Shown one piece after another: positions 43,196 to 51,852 of a stretch of 64,000 nt of DNA. Numbering within the stretch: position 1 is the stretch's first letter; the number at the start of each line of letters is the position of its first letter. The stretch is taken from positions 1 to 64,000 of the forward strand of contig JACZKN010000092.1 in assembly GCA_014859985.1 (NCBI GenBank), read 5' to 3'. The stretch is from Candidatus Krumholzibacteriia bacterium (lineage in GTDB: Bacteria; Krumholzibacteriota; Krumholzibacteriia; LZORAL124-64-63). The notes below the pieces were generated by a model. It saw nothing but the letters and a program-made list of their open reading frames with translations. It was not told the origin of the DNA and ran no database searches. The translations under genes and the position numbers were made by a program.

Positions 43196-43300
43196 TCAAT
43201 GGAGATTGGGAACTAATATTGCCCGGCGATGTCCAAGCGGCCGTAACTGTTCGGAAAGACGAGCTTGCGAATTATAAGACAGAAGGTATCTTGATTGCCT

Positions 43301-43645
43301 ATGGGCATTATGAAAACAGTTCTGATTGCGACTCTCTGGTCGCTCCTCCTGGCGCCGACGGCATGCCTTGCCGGCGCTCTGGACCATTTCTGCCCTTCCT
43401 GTCCAGAGACACCCTGCGAACACGAAGTTCATTGTTCGAGTGACCCCTGCAACATCACCGTGGTCCCCCTGCCCGACAGCCGGTGCAAAGGTGATTTGTC
43501 TTTGGACATAGATGCCAGCGTCCACGCTCTCGTCGAATTCGGCGGAATCGCCTCGACGCCTGGTGACGCTGCGCCCTTTGTGGCTGACCCGTGCGTCTCG
43601 CTTCCGCTGCCCCTGCCCTCCGGCTTTCCGCCTCTCCGCTGCTAG
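43301..43645 (+). CDS. Exported Cys/His-rich protein at the head of the metal efflux operon
   Basis: A 114-residue protein (ATG 43301; ATG 43310 also possible) with a signal peptide (MKTVLIATLWSLLLAPTACL). The mature part begins with a metal-ligand-rich stretch, HFCPSCPETPCEHEVHCSSD, and ends with a Pro/Leu-rich tail and a final Cys. Similar short secreted Cys/His proteins precede CzcCBA-type operons in several bacteria. It may bind metal in the periplasm and pass it to the adaptor or sense it. No DNA-binding domain is present, so it is not a classical regulator. Confidence 0.6.
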   Translation: MGIMKTVLIATLWSLLLAPTACLAGALDHFCPSCPETPCEHEVHCSSDPCNITVVPLPDSRCKGDLSLDIDASVHALVEFGGIASTPGDAAPFVADPCVSLPLPLPSGFPPLRC

Positions 43646-43738
43646 CCTCACCGCTGAAGACAACCCTGGATGATTCGTCGGGCCGATTCGTCGTGCCACG
43701 TCTTTAGGCTGCGCTGATCTCGGAAAAGGATTCAAACC

Positions 43739-45073
43739 ATGAAACTGCTTGGGCGCTTTCGCCTCGGGCAAGCGTTGGCGATCGTGACATTGCTGGTCAC
43801 GCCGGTGTTCGCCGATGCCTCGCCACCCGACACCACCGCCATTCACCCTGTCCCCGTCCCGGAGATTACGGACGGCGAGGATATCACCGCGGTTCAGGCC
43901 GGTGCGCTGGCCTTGACCCGTAGCCCTCGCCTGGCGGTTTACGATTTCGAACGCAGGATTCGGGATGCGCGCACTCTCCAGGCCGCCTTGCGCCCCAACC
44001 CGGAACTCGCTTTCGAAGTGGAGAACTTCGCGGGATCCGGTGACCTGTCGGGCTTCGGCGGTTCCGAACTCACCCTTTCGGTGGCCCAGCTGTTCGAGCT
44101 TGGCGGCAAGAGGTCCAATCGTCGAGAAGTCGCCCGCTTCGAACGCAAACTGGCGACCTGGGACTACGAAGCTGTCCGTCTTGAGGTCCTCAGCGATGTG
44201 TCACGGGCCTTCGTCGAGGTAGTCGCCGCTCAACTGCGGATCGCGCTCGCGGATGACCTGATCGAGACTGCCAAGCAGGACCTCGTCGCCGTCGGCCGGC
44301 GTGTCGAGGCCGGAGCAGCTTCGCCGATCGAACGGACGCGTGCCCGGATCGCCCTGGCCACCGCGGAAATGGACCGCGAAACCGTGGCACTCGCACTGAC
44401 TGCCGCCCGGGTCCGGTTGGCGACGACATGGGGTTCCGACCAGCCGAAATACGGCCGCGCCGTGGGCGACCTCGAACAGGTCGCACCGCCCCCGACGGCG
44501 TCAATGTTGGAGCAACGCCTGACAACGAACCCCGACATCGCACGCTGGGCGACCGAGCAATCCCTGCGCGAGGCATCCCTGAATCTGGAGCGTTCCCTGG
44601 GGAAGATCGACCTCGTCGCCTCTGGCGGATTCAGGCGTCTTGAGGAATCCGGAGACAACGCCTTCGTGGCCGGAATCGCGATTCCGCTGCCGGTTGCCAA
44701 CCGGAATCAGGGGAACGTCCAGGCCGCCGCTCTCGAACTGGCCAAGGTCGAGAAGGAACGTCTGGCAGCAACCAGTACCGCGCAGGCGGCGCTGGCATCG
44801 GCGTACGCTGACCTCTCTGCCGCCTTCAAGGCCGCAACCACGCTCAGAGAAGAAATCCTACCGGCCGCCGAGGAAGCCATGGCGACCGCCGAGAGTGCCT
44901 ACCTGAAAGGCCTCTTCAACTTCACCGATGTTTTAGCTGTCCGCACGACCTATCTCGATCTGCGGGAGCGTCATATCGCGTCCCTCGCCAGCTACCACAT
45001 TGCCCTCGCCGAGCTCGAGCGCGTCGTCGCCGGGCCTCTGAGTCAGGTCGAGAACAACCAGGAGCGTCCGTAA
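43739..45073 (+). CDS. czcC: Outer-membrane channel of the metal efflux pump (TolC family, CzcC-like)
   Basis: A 444-residue TolC-family protein. A signal peptide (GQALAIVTLLVTPVFADA) is followed by two repeats of long helices and short strands: LTRSPRLAVYDFERRIRD, RPNPELAFEVENFAGSGD, LTLSVAQLFELGGKRSNRRE, RVEAGAASPIERTRARIALA, and in the second half IAIPLPVANRNQGNVQAAAL, YLKGLFNFTDVLAVRTTYLD. These match CzcC/CusC trimers that form the outer-membrane exit duct. It lies one base before the adaptor gene. Confidence 0.9.
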   Translation: MKLLGRFRLGQALAIVTLLVTPVFADASPPDTTAIHPVPVPEITDGEDITAVQAGALALTRSPRLAVYDFERRIRDARTLQAALRPNPELAFEVENFAGSGDLSGFGGSELTLSVAQLFELGGKRSNRREVARFERKLATWDYEAVRLEVLSDVSRAFVEVVAAQLRIALADDLIETAKQDLVAVGRRVEAGAASPIERTRARIALATAEMDRETVALALTAARVRLATTWGSDQPKYGRAVGDLEQVAPPPTASMLEQRLTTNPDIARWATEQSLREASLNLERSLGKIDLVASGGFRRLEESGDNAFVAGIAIPLPVANRNQGNVQAAALELAKVEKERLAATSTAQAALASAYADLSAAFKAATTLREEILPAAEEAMATAESAYLKGLFNFTDVLAVRTTYLDLRERHIASLASYHIALAELERVVAGPLSQVENNQERP

Positions 45074-45074
45074 C

Positions 45075-46061
45075 ATGAAACCGACGAGCTTTCCCATCCT
45101 AGAACGCAGGTTCGTGAATCAGGCCGCACTTGTTCTGCTGGCCCTCTCCCTGGCGATGCCGCAACTGTCCGCTCTGGCGCAGGAACCGGGTCACGAGGCC
45201 CACGGCGACGAACAGGGGCACGACGAAGAAGGACACGAGGAGATCGTGAGTCTCAGCGCCGAAGAGATGCGTGAATTCGGCATCGTCGTCGCCGAAGCCG
45301 GCTACGCCACCCTCACGAGCAGCGTCGACCTACCCGGTGAGATCCAGACCAACGACAACATGCTCGCCCACATCGTCCCACGCTTTTCCGGCATCGTGAC
45401 CGACGTGCGTGCTCAAATCGGCGACAAAGTCGCGGCTGGTCAGGTTCTCGCCGTAATCGAAAGCGACGAGAGTCTGTCTCCCTACGAGGTCAAGACCCTC
45501 ATCGCCGGCACGGTCATCGCCAAGCACATTACGCTTGGCGAGGCGATCTCGCGGGAGCATGCCGCCTTCGTCGTCGCTGATCTCAGCTCCGTCTGGGCGG
45601 ACATCACGGTCTATCAGCGGGACATCAGCACAGTGGCAGTCGGCCAGGATGTCCAGATCTCCGGGGGACACGCCCACCCGGCCGTGACCGGCGCGATCTC
45701 CTATGTCGCTCCTGTCATCGACGAGGAAACCAGAACCGCCTTGGCGAGGGTCATTCTGCCCAATCCGGGAGGCACCTGGCGTCCCGGCACGTTCATCACG
45801 GCCCGAATCCTCCTCGAAAGCTTCGTCGTGCCCGTCGCCATCCCGCGGACGGCGCTACAGCACTTCGAAGATCAGGACGTCGTCTTCGTTCAGACCCCGG
45901 AAGGCTTCATGCCCAGACCCGTGACCGTCGGACGGTCGGATGAGAACACGCTCGAGATCGTCTCGGGCCTCGCAGCCGGTGAAAACTACGTATCCCAGGG
46001 TGGGTTCACGCTCAAGGCGGAACTCGGCAAGGGATCCTTCGGCGGCGGTCACGCGCACTGA
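45075..46061 (+). CDS. czcB: Periplasmic adaptor of the metal efflux pump (CzcB-like)
   Basis: A 328-residue membrane-fusion protein. A signal/anchor segment (AALVLLALSLAMPQLSALA) precedes a His-rich metal-binding stretch (GHEAHGDEQGHDEEGHEE). Then come the lipoyl/barrel-sandwich halves (AHIVPRFSGIVTDVRAQIGD; TLIAGTVIAKHITLGEAISR), a beta barrel (WADITVYQRDISTVAVGQDV), and a membrane-proximal domain; the C-terminus ends GGGHAH. The helical hairpin is short, as in HME-type adaptors that lack long coiled coils. It links the RND pump to the CzcC channel and may deliver metal. Confidence 0.9.
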   Translation: MKPTSFPILERRFVNQAALVLLALSLAMPQLSALAQEPGHEAHGDEQGHDEEGHEEIVSLSAEEMREFGIVVAEAGYATLTSSVDLPGEIQTNDNMLAHIVPRFSGIVTDVRAQIGDKVAAGQVLAVIESDESLSPYEVKTLIAGTVIAKHITLGEAISREHAAFVVADLSSVWADITVYQRDISTVAVGQDVQISGGHAHPAVTGAISYVAPVIDEETRTALARVILPNPGGTWRPGTFITARILLESFVVPVAIPRTALQHFEDQDVVFVQTPEGFMPRPVTVGRSDENTLEIVSGLAAGENYVSQGGFTLKAELGKGSFGGGHAH

Positions 46062-46075
46062 TTGGAGATGACGCC

Positions 46076-49000
46076 ATGCTCGAACGAATGATCGAATTCG
46101 GCCTGAAGAACCGCCTGTTGGTGCTCATCATCGCACTGATAGTGATGGGTGCCGGCTATGCCGGCTACACGCGCCTGCCGGTCGACGCCTTCCCGGACGT
46201 CTCGCCCAATCTCGTCCAGGTCTTCACGGTGACCGAGGGCCTCGCGCCCGAGGAGATCGAGAAGTACGTCACCTTCCCCGTCGAAGCCGCCATGACAGGT
46301 CTGCCGGGCACCGCCAAGGTCCGGTCGGTGTCCAACTTCGGATTGTCCGTGGTCAACGTCTACTTCCGCGACGATGTGAACATCTACTTCGCCCGGCAGC
46401 TCGTCGGCGAACGCCTGCAGGAAGCCCGAGAACAGATCCCCGAAGGATTCGGCGACCCCCAGATGGGCCCGATCTCCACCGGCATGGGGCTCGTCCTCTT
46501 CTACTACCTGGAGGATACTACCGGCGAGTACTCGCTTGAGGATCTGCGCACGATCCAGGATTGGCTGATCAAGTTCCACCTGCAGACCGTGCCCGGGGTC
46601 ACCGAGGTTCTCGGCATCGGGGGCTTCGAGAAACAGTACCAGATCAGGATCCGACCCGAGCAGCTCCTGCGCTACGACGTCACCCTGGACGATGTGATCG
46701 CTTGCGTGCGCTCCAACAACCTCAACGTCGGCGCGCAGTTCATCGAGAAGAACTCCGAAGAGTTCATCGTCCGTTCCGTCGGGCTGGCGACCGGCATGGA
46801 GGATCTCAGCTCGATCGTCGTCAAGACCGTCGACGGGACCCCCATCTTCCTGTCCGATCTAGCGGAGATCGGATCCGGCGGCGCGATTCGTCGCGGACTG
46901 CAGACCCGCAACGGCACCGGAGAGGTGGTTTCCGGACAGGTGGTCAAGCTCTTCGGCGCCAACTCGTCCACCGTGATCGGCCGTGTCGAGTCCAAGCTCG
47001 AGGAGATCAACAAGATCCTGCCCGATGGGGTACGCATCGTTCCCTACTACGAGCAGAAATCGCTCGTCGAGGCCGCCGTCAAGACCGTGATCAACGCGCT
47101 ATTGCAGGGTGTCGTTTTGGTGACGATCGTCCTGCTTGTCTTCATGGGCGGTCTGCGCCCGAGCATCGTGGTCGCCCTCTCGCTGCCGTTCTCGGTGCTC
47201 TTCGCGTTCCTGCTGATGGAACGCTTCGGCGTCTCGGCCAACCTCATGTCGCTCGGCGGCCTGGCGATCGCAATCGGGATGATGGTCGACGGTACCATCG
47301 TCATGGTGGAGAACATCGACCGCCGGTTGCGGATCGCACCGCCGGACATGACCCGTCTGCGGACCATCTCGCTCGCCTGCGCGGAGGTCGGCCGTCCCAT
47401 CCTGTTCGCTATCACCATCATCATTCTCGTCTTCGTGCCCCTGTTCACGCTCCAGGGCGTCGAGGGGAAAACCTTCCGGCCGCTGGCCTACACCGTGACC
47501 ATGGCCATGCTGGGATCGCTCATCTTCGCCCTGCTTCTGGCGCCGACCCTGAGCAGCCTCCTGATGCGGGTCCGCCGGCGCGATGACTCCGACGGTGACG
47601 GTGAAGCCCTGGTGGTACGCTGGCTCTTGAAACCGTATCGGCCCGTCGTCCAGTTCTTCGTCCGGCGTAGCTGGGCGGCCATCGCAATCGCGGTGGTTCT
47701 GATGGTGGCCGGCGCAGCGGTGGTTCCTCGCCTCGGTTCGGAGTTCACGCCCAAGCTGCGCGAGGGGACCATCGTCGCCCGTCTGACGATGGCGCCCTCG
47801 ATCTCGCTGACCGAGAGCCAGCGGACGGCGCAGATCGTCGAGCGGCGCCTGATGGCGATTCCCGAGGTCCGGGAGGTCGTTACCCGCATCGGCCGCGGTG
47901 AGGTCGGGGCACACACCGATCCCATCAACAGCGCCGAGATGTACGTGATCCTCCGTCCTGAATCCGAGTGGCGCGTCGCCGGAGGCCAGGAAGCCATCGA
48001 GGACGTCATCCGCGACGAGGTCGGCAACGTGCCCGGCGTCCTGGTCAACCTGACCCAGCCCATCGAGATGACGGTGGATGAACTCCTGGAGGGCGTCCGC
48101 GCCGAGCTCGCCGTGAAGATCTTCGGCGACGATCTCGACGTCCTCAAGGAACGCGCGGCGGAGATCGCGGCCGTCGTCGGCTCCGTTCCCGGCGCCGCCG
48201 ACGTCCAGGTCGACCAGGTCAGCGGCGCTCCCCAGCTGCTCCTGCGTATCGACCGGAAGGCGATCGCCCGCTACGGGATCAACGTCGACGAGGTCCAGGG
48301 AGTCATCCGGGCCGCGGTGGGCGGCGAGGTCGCCGGACAGATCTACGAGGGGATCCGTCGCTTCGACATCCTGGTCCGTTTCGTCCCCGAGGCTCGCCAG
48401 ACCGCCGAGAGCATCGGCCACATCCTCATCACCGCCCCGGACGGGGCCCGGGTGCCGCTGGACCAACTGGCCTCCATCGAGGAGATCGTCGGACCCCGGC
48501 AGATCACCCGCGAGGACAACCAGCGGTTCATCTCCGTGCAGTGCAACGTCGTCGATCGCGACATCGGCTCGTTCGTCGCCGACGCACAGGACGCGATCGA
48601 TGCCTCGGTCGAACTGCCGCCGGGTTACCTCGTGACCTGGGGCGGACAGTTCCGCCTGCAGCAGGAAGCGAACCGCCGCTTCGCCGTGGTTATTCCGGCG
48701 ACGCTGTTGCTGGTCTTCCTCCTGCTGTTCGGCAACTTCGGTTCGATCCGCAACTCCATCCTGATCCTGCTGAACATCCCGCTGGCCCTGGTCGGCGGCG
48801 TGGTCGCGCTGTGGCTGACGGGCCAAAACCTTTCGGTCCCGGCATCAGTAGGCTTCATCGCCCTGTTCGGCATCGCCCTGGAGAACGGCATGGTGCTGGT
48901 GACCTACCTCAACCAGCTGCTGCGCGACGGGCTACCCGTCGCCGAGGCCTCCATCCAGGGCGCGTGCCAGCGCCTGCGCCCGGTCCTGATGACCGCGATC

Positions 49001-49174
49001 ACCACGGCGCTCGGTCTGTTTCCGCTGCTCTTCTCGCACGGAACCGGCAGCGAGGTCCAGCGTCCGCTGGCCACCGTTGTCGTCGGAGGCCTGGTAACAT
49101 CCACGATTCTCACCCTGCTCGTGATCCCGGCCTTCTACAAGTGGTTTGCGGTCAAGGTTGAGCACGAGGTCTAA
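46076..49174 (+). CDS. czcA: Heavy-metal efflux RND pump (CzcA/CusA family)
   Basis: A 1032-residue inner-membrane RND transporter driven by proton import. It has the N-terminal helix then TRLPVDAFPDVSPNLVQVFT, EKYVTFPVEAAMTGLPG, two large periplasmic loops, and two sets of TM helices. The proton-relay helix reads AIGMMVDGTIVMVEN: D405 and E412 align with CzcA D408 and E415. The first relay Asp (D402 of CzcA) is replaced by Ala399, so the pump belongs to an AxGxxxDG subtype rather than classical CzcA. Metal specificity is therefore uncertain. Start at 46076 after TTGGAG. Confidence 0.92.
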   Translation: MLERMIEFGLKNRLLVLIIALIVMGAGYAGYTRLPVDAFPDVSPNLVQVFTVTEGLAPEEIEKYVTFPVEAAMTGLPGTAKVRSVSNFGLSVVNVYFRDDVNIYFARQLVGERLQEAREQIPEGFGDPQMGPISTGMGLVLFYYLEDTTGEYSLEDLRTIQDWLIKFHLQTVPGVTEVLGIGGFEKQYQIRIRPEQLLRYDVTLDDVIACVRSNNLNVGAQFIEKNSEEFIVRSVGLATGMEDLSSIVVKTVDGTPIFLSDLAEIGSGGAIRRGLQTRNGTGEVVSGQVVKLFGANSSTVIGRVESKLEEINKILPDGVRIVPYYEQKSLVEAAVKTVINALLQGVVLVTIVLLVFMGGLRPSIVVALSLPFSVLFAFLLMERFGVSANLMSLGGLAIAIGMMVDGTIVMVENIDRRLRIAPPDMTRLRTISLACAEVGRPILFAITIIILVFVPLFTLQGVEGKTFRPLAYTVTMAMLGSLIFALLLAPTLSSLLMRVRRRDDSDGDGEALVVRWLLKPYRPVVQFFVRRSWAAIAIAVVLMVAGAAVVPRLGSEFTPKLREGTIVARLTMAPSISLTESQRTAQIVERRLMAIPEVREVVTRIGRGEVGAHTDPINSAEMYVILRPESEWRVAGGQEAIEDVIRDEVGNVPGVLVNLTQPIEMTVDELLEGVRAELAVKIFGDDLDVLKERAAEIAAVVGSVPGAADVQVDQVSGAPQLLLRIDRKAIARYGINVDEVQGVIRAAVGGEVAGQIYEGIRRFDILVRFVPEARQTAESIGHILITAPDGARVPLDQLASIEEIVGPRQITREDNQRFISVQCNVVDRDIGSFVADAQDAIDASVELPPGYLVTWGGQFRLQQEANRRFAVVIPATLLLVFLLLFGNFGSIRNSILILLNIPLALVGGVVALWLTGQNLSVPASVGFIALFGIALENGMVLVTYLNQLLRDGLPVAEASIQGACQRLRPVLMTAITTALGLFPLLFSHGTGSEVQRPLATVVVGGLVTSTILTLLVIPAFYKWFAVKVEHEV

Positions 49175-49193
49175 GCCATGAAGGAGAGCAGTC

Positions 49194-49532
49194 ATGAAGG
49201 AGATCAAAGCCTACATCCAGACGCACAAGCTGGCGGACGTCACCTCGGCGCTCCATCGCATCGAGGGGGTGACGGGGATGAGCATCGTGGACTGCCGCGG
49301 CTTTGGTGCGGGCTGGGCCGGCACGGAACACGCGTCCGACTCCGAAACGTTCAGCTATCGAAAAGGCGTGAAGATCGAGGTATTCTGCCGGGATGACCTC
49401 GCCGCGGACATCATGGCAGCAATCGAGCAGGCGGCACACACCGGTTTGAAGGGGGATGGGAAGATTTACGTCGCGGACATTTCGCACGCGGTTCGTATCA
49501 GCACCGGCGAGACCGGTGAAGCTGCCGTGTGA
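49194..49532 (+). CDS. PII-like (P-II/CutA-type) protein of the metal efflux operon
   Basis: A 112-residue PII-superfamily protein: MKEIKAYIQTHKLADVTSAL, then the T-loop-like region, KIEVFCRDDLAADIMAAIEQ and GDGKIYVADISHAVRIST. The B-loop GDGKIYV is intact. The T-loop (GFGAGWAGTEHASDSET) lacks the uridylylation Tyr context of GlnB. Such PII-like genes are often next to CusA/CzcA pumps and are thought to gauge metal or nucleotide and to adjust transport. It starts at ATG 49194 with an AAGGAG site, 19 bp after the pump gene. Confidence 0.8.
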   Translation: MKEIKAYIQTHKLADVTSALHRIEGVTGMSIVDCRGFGAGWAGTEHASDSETFSYRKGVKIEVFCRDDLAADIMAAIEQAAHTGLKGDGKIYVADISHAVRISTGETGEAAV

Positions 49533-49562
49533 GACCGTCCGCGACGAGAAAGGGCCGCCACC

Positions 49563-50468
49563 ATGGGACACGGACATTCGCATCACCCGGACCCTGAACA
49601 GACCGGAGACCGTCGACTGCTTGCCGCCATCGTTGTCAACGTCCTGCTGACCGGCGCTCAGGTGGTCGGCGGGGTCATCTCGGGCAGCCTGTCCCTGGTG
49701 GCGGACGCCTTGCACAACCTGAACGACGCCGCGTCTCTTGGTATCGCCCTGATTGCGCGTCGAATTGCGCGTCGGCCGGCAGACAAGGTTCGCACCTTCG
49801 GCTACCGGAAAGCCGAGGTGATCGGTGCCCTGATCAACACGACGACGCTGATCATTGTCGGCCTTTACCTCGTCTATGAAGCGGTCGCCCGCTTCCTGCA
49901 GCCCGAGCCCATCGACGGGTGGATCGTTGTCATCGTCGCGAGCTTCGCTCTTGTCGTGGATCTCGCCACTGCCCTGATGACCTTCTCGATGGCCAAAGAG
50001 AACATCAACATCAAGGCCGCCTTCGTCCACAACGTCGCGGACGCCCTCGGATCGCTCGTCGTCATCTGCGTCGGCATCGTGGTCCTGGCGTTTCAATGGT
50101 ACGTCGCCGATCTCATCGCGACCCTCCTCCTGGCCGGCTACATCCTGTTTCAGGGATATCGGCTGATGGCGGAGTCGGTCCGCATCCTGATGGACAGCGT
50201 CCCGGCCGACCTGGATCGCGATGGCATCGCAGCCCGGATGGCGGCCGTTCCCGGGGTCCACGACGTGCATCATGTCCACATCTGGCAGATCGATGAGCAC
50301 CACCGCGCGCTCGAGGCCCACATCGTTGCCCAGGCAGGTCCCGAGGATGCCGAGGCGATCAAGCGAGCGCTGAAGGAACTGCTTCGCCAGGAATTCGCGA
50401 TCGCTCACACCACTCTCGAGTTTGAGTCGCGTGGGGTATGCGACAACGAAAGTGGACCATGCGCCTGA
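49563..50468 (+). CDS. czcD: Cation diffusion facilitator (CzcD/ZitB-like exporter)
   Basis: A 301-residue CDF transporter with a His-rich start (MGHGHSHHPDPEQ). There are six TM segments, including the metal-site helices with HNLND and HNVADALGS (the H-x3-D pairs of zinc-type CDFs), a basic inter-domain loop (ADKVRTFGYRKAEVIGALIN), and a C-terminal cytoplasmic domain with VPGVHDVHHVHIWQID. It exchanges cytoplasmic Zn2+/Co2+/Cd2+-type ions for protons. Together with the tripartite pump it gives two-step export: cytoplasm to periplasm, then across the outer membrane. Confidence 0.9.
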   Translation: MGHGHSHHPDPEQTGDRRLLAAIVVNVLLTGAQVVGGVISGSLSLVADALHNLNDAASLGIALIARRIARRPADKVRTFGYRKAEVIGALINTTTLIIVGLYLVYEAVARFLQPEPIDGWIVVIVASFALVVDLATALMTFSMAKENINIKAAFVHNVADALGSLVVICVGIVVLAFQWYVADLIATLLLAGYILFQGYRLMAESVRILMDSVPADLDRDGIAARMAAVPGVHDVHHVHIWQIDEHHRALEAHIVAQAGPEDAEAIKRALKELLRQEFAIAHTTLEFESRGVCDNESGPCA

Positions 50469-50759
50469 GGGTCCACGTCGGTCCCGCCGCCCATCGTCTC
50501 CGCAAGACTACCTTCTGAGCTGGACCTGACCGGCACGCTCTGCCCGCACGGATCGTCGTTGTACTCAACAATTTGTCGTTGCCTGACTGCGATGTCCCCA
50601 AAATCCGTGGTCACCCCCCCTTTTACCAGCAGGAGCCCACGTGGTCGGCGACGTATCGACGTGCCGGGCGAGATCCGACACATCTGCTTGCCGCGGGGTA
50701 GGTAACCGAGAGAGGCAGGCCCGCCCACGCGCGGCCACAGGTTAGGCGCAGGAGTGACG

Positions 50760-51062
50760 ATGTTCCGCAACGAGGCGCTTGAACGAGGCAGGTTCAAGCG
50801 CGTCCCCGATCGCTGGCAGACCGAGTTCGGCCGCTGGGTGGCCGACTTCGGTGTGCCCCGCATCGTCGCTGGCCTGGCCCAAGACCCTGACCTCCGCGTC
50901 ACCAACCAGGCTGTCTACGAGTGGCTCCAGGGCCACGCCCCTCACCCGGCCCGCGCCATGGCCCTCGTCGAGATGTCCCGGGGGCGCCTCACCCTCGAGG
51001 TCATCTACGAGCACAGCCGACAGGTCAAGCAGTCCGAAGGCGAAACCGGAGGACCGCGATGA
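50760..51062 (+). CDS. Small HTH-like phage protein
   Basis: A 100-residue protein, ATG 50760 with GCAGGAG upstream. A helical core (FGRWVADFGVPRIVAGLAQD), followed by VTNQAVYEWLQGHAPHPARA and a C-terminal helix, resembles a YdaS/Cro-like helix-turn-helix in which the host-type recognition helix lies at NQAVYEWL. Its stop overlaps the next gene's ATG (ATGA). It resumes the phage plus-strand program after the metal cassette and may be a late-operon regulator. Confidence 0.55.
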   Translation: MFRNEALERGRFKRVPDRWQTEFGRWVADFGVPRIVAGLAQDPDLRVTNQAVYEWLQGHAPHPARAMALVEMSRGRLTLEVIYEHSRQVKQSEGETGGPR

Positions 51063-51724
51063 GGATCGACCTGAAGATCGACTCCGCCCCGCTGGTCTTG
51101 CGCCTGCAGAACGGCCAGCGCCGCCTGGCCTACGCCGTCGTCAACGCCATCAACAACACGGCGAAACGCATCCAGGCCGTCGAACGTCGGCGCGTCGAGG
51201 AAGAGTTCACGATCCGCAAGAAGGAGTTCATCCGGCGCCAGGCCGCCGTCATCAAGCCATTTGCCAACGTGAAGCAAGGTCGGCCCTACGCCGAGATCGG
51301 GGTGGGCCAGAAGCCCCGCCTCCTTCTCTCCGCCTTCGAGCGCGGAGCCGAACGCAAGCCGTTCACGCAGGGTGCTCGGCGCGTGGCCGAGCCCGTGGTC
51401 GGCGGGCCCGCGCGTCCGCGGTTCACGCAGCCCGTCCCACCCGAACTGCGGATCAGGAAGCTGCGCTTCGACCGCACCAAGACGGGCCGTCGCCGCGTCG
51501 GTGTCACCCGCACCAAGACCTACCTCGTCCCCGAGGTCGGGATCTTCCAGCGCATCGGTCCCGCAGCCACGCGCCTCGTCTACGCCTTCACCCGTGGCAA
51601 GAAGCTCGAGCCCCGTCTGCGGTTCGTCGCCACGGCCAAGAAGGAGTCCGACCGCTGGTTCCGCGAGGAGATGGAGCAGGAAGTCCTGGGCGCCATCGCC
51701 CGGGCGAAGGGACGGGGCCTGTGA
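51059..51724 (+). CDS. Phage tail-completion/neck-type protein
   Basis: A 221-residue basic protein. The N-terminus has LAYAVVNAINNTAKRIQAVE followed by a charged helix; the middle has PRLLLSAFERGAERKPFTQG and GGPARPRFTQPVP; the end has FQRIGPAATRLVYAFTRGKK and a helix RWFREEMEQE. This pattern matches a tail-completion-type protein (gpZ/HK97 gp10-like) common in lambda-like phages, usually near head-tail joining genes. Here it is placed next to packaging genes, 8 kb from the other neck genes. Confidence 0.6.
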   Translation: MRIDLKIDSAPLVLRLQNGQRRLAYAVVNAINNTAKRIQAVERRRVEEEFTIRKKEFIRRQAAVIKPFANVKQGRPYAEIGVGQKPRLLLSAFERGAERKPFTQGARRVAEPVVGGPARPRFTQPVPPELRIRKLRFDRTKTGRRRVGVTRTKTYLVPEVGIFQRIGPAATRLVYAFTRGKKLEPRLRFVATAKKESDRWFREEMEQEVLGAIARAKGRGL

Positions 51725-51852
51725 ACCCGAGAAGCCAGCACGCTCTGCTACGTCGGCGGAGCGCCACAACCATAACTGACGATGCCATAGGTACTTCCGG
51801 CGCTATCCACCGCGGGTGCCGGCGACCTCGGCCCTCGTAGCGTGGGAGAGTC

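Noticed and set aside
47099..48826. Open frame of 575 codons on the minus strand opposite the RND pump
   Set aside because: It is His/Asp/Arg-rich antisense of a well-supported transporter gene.
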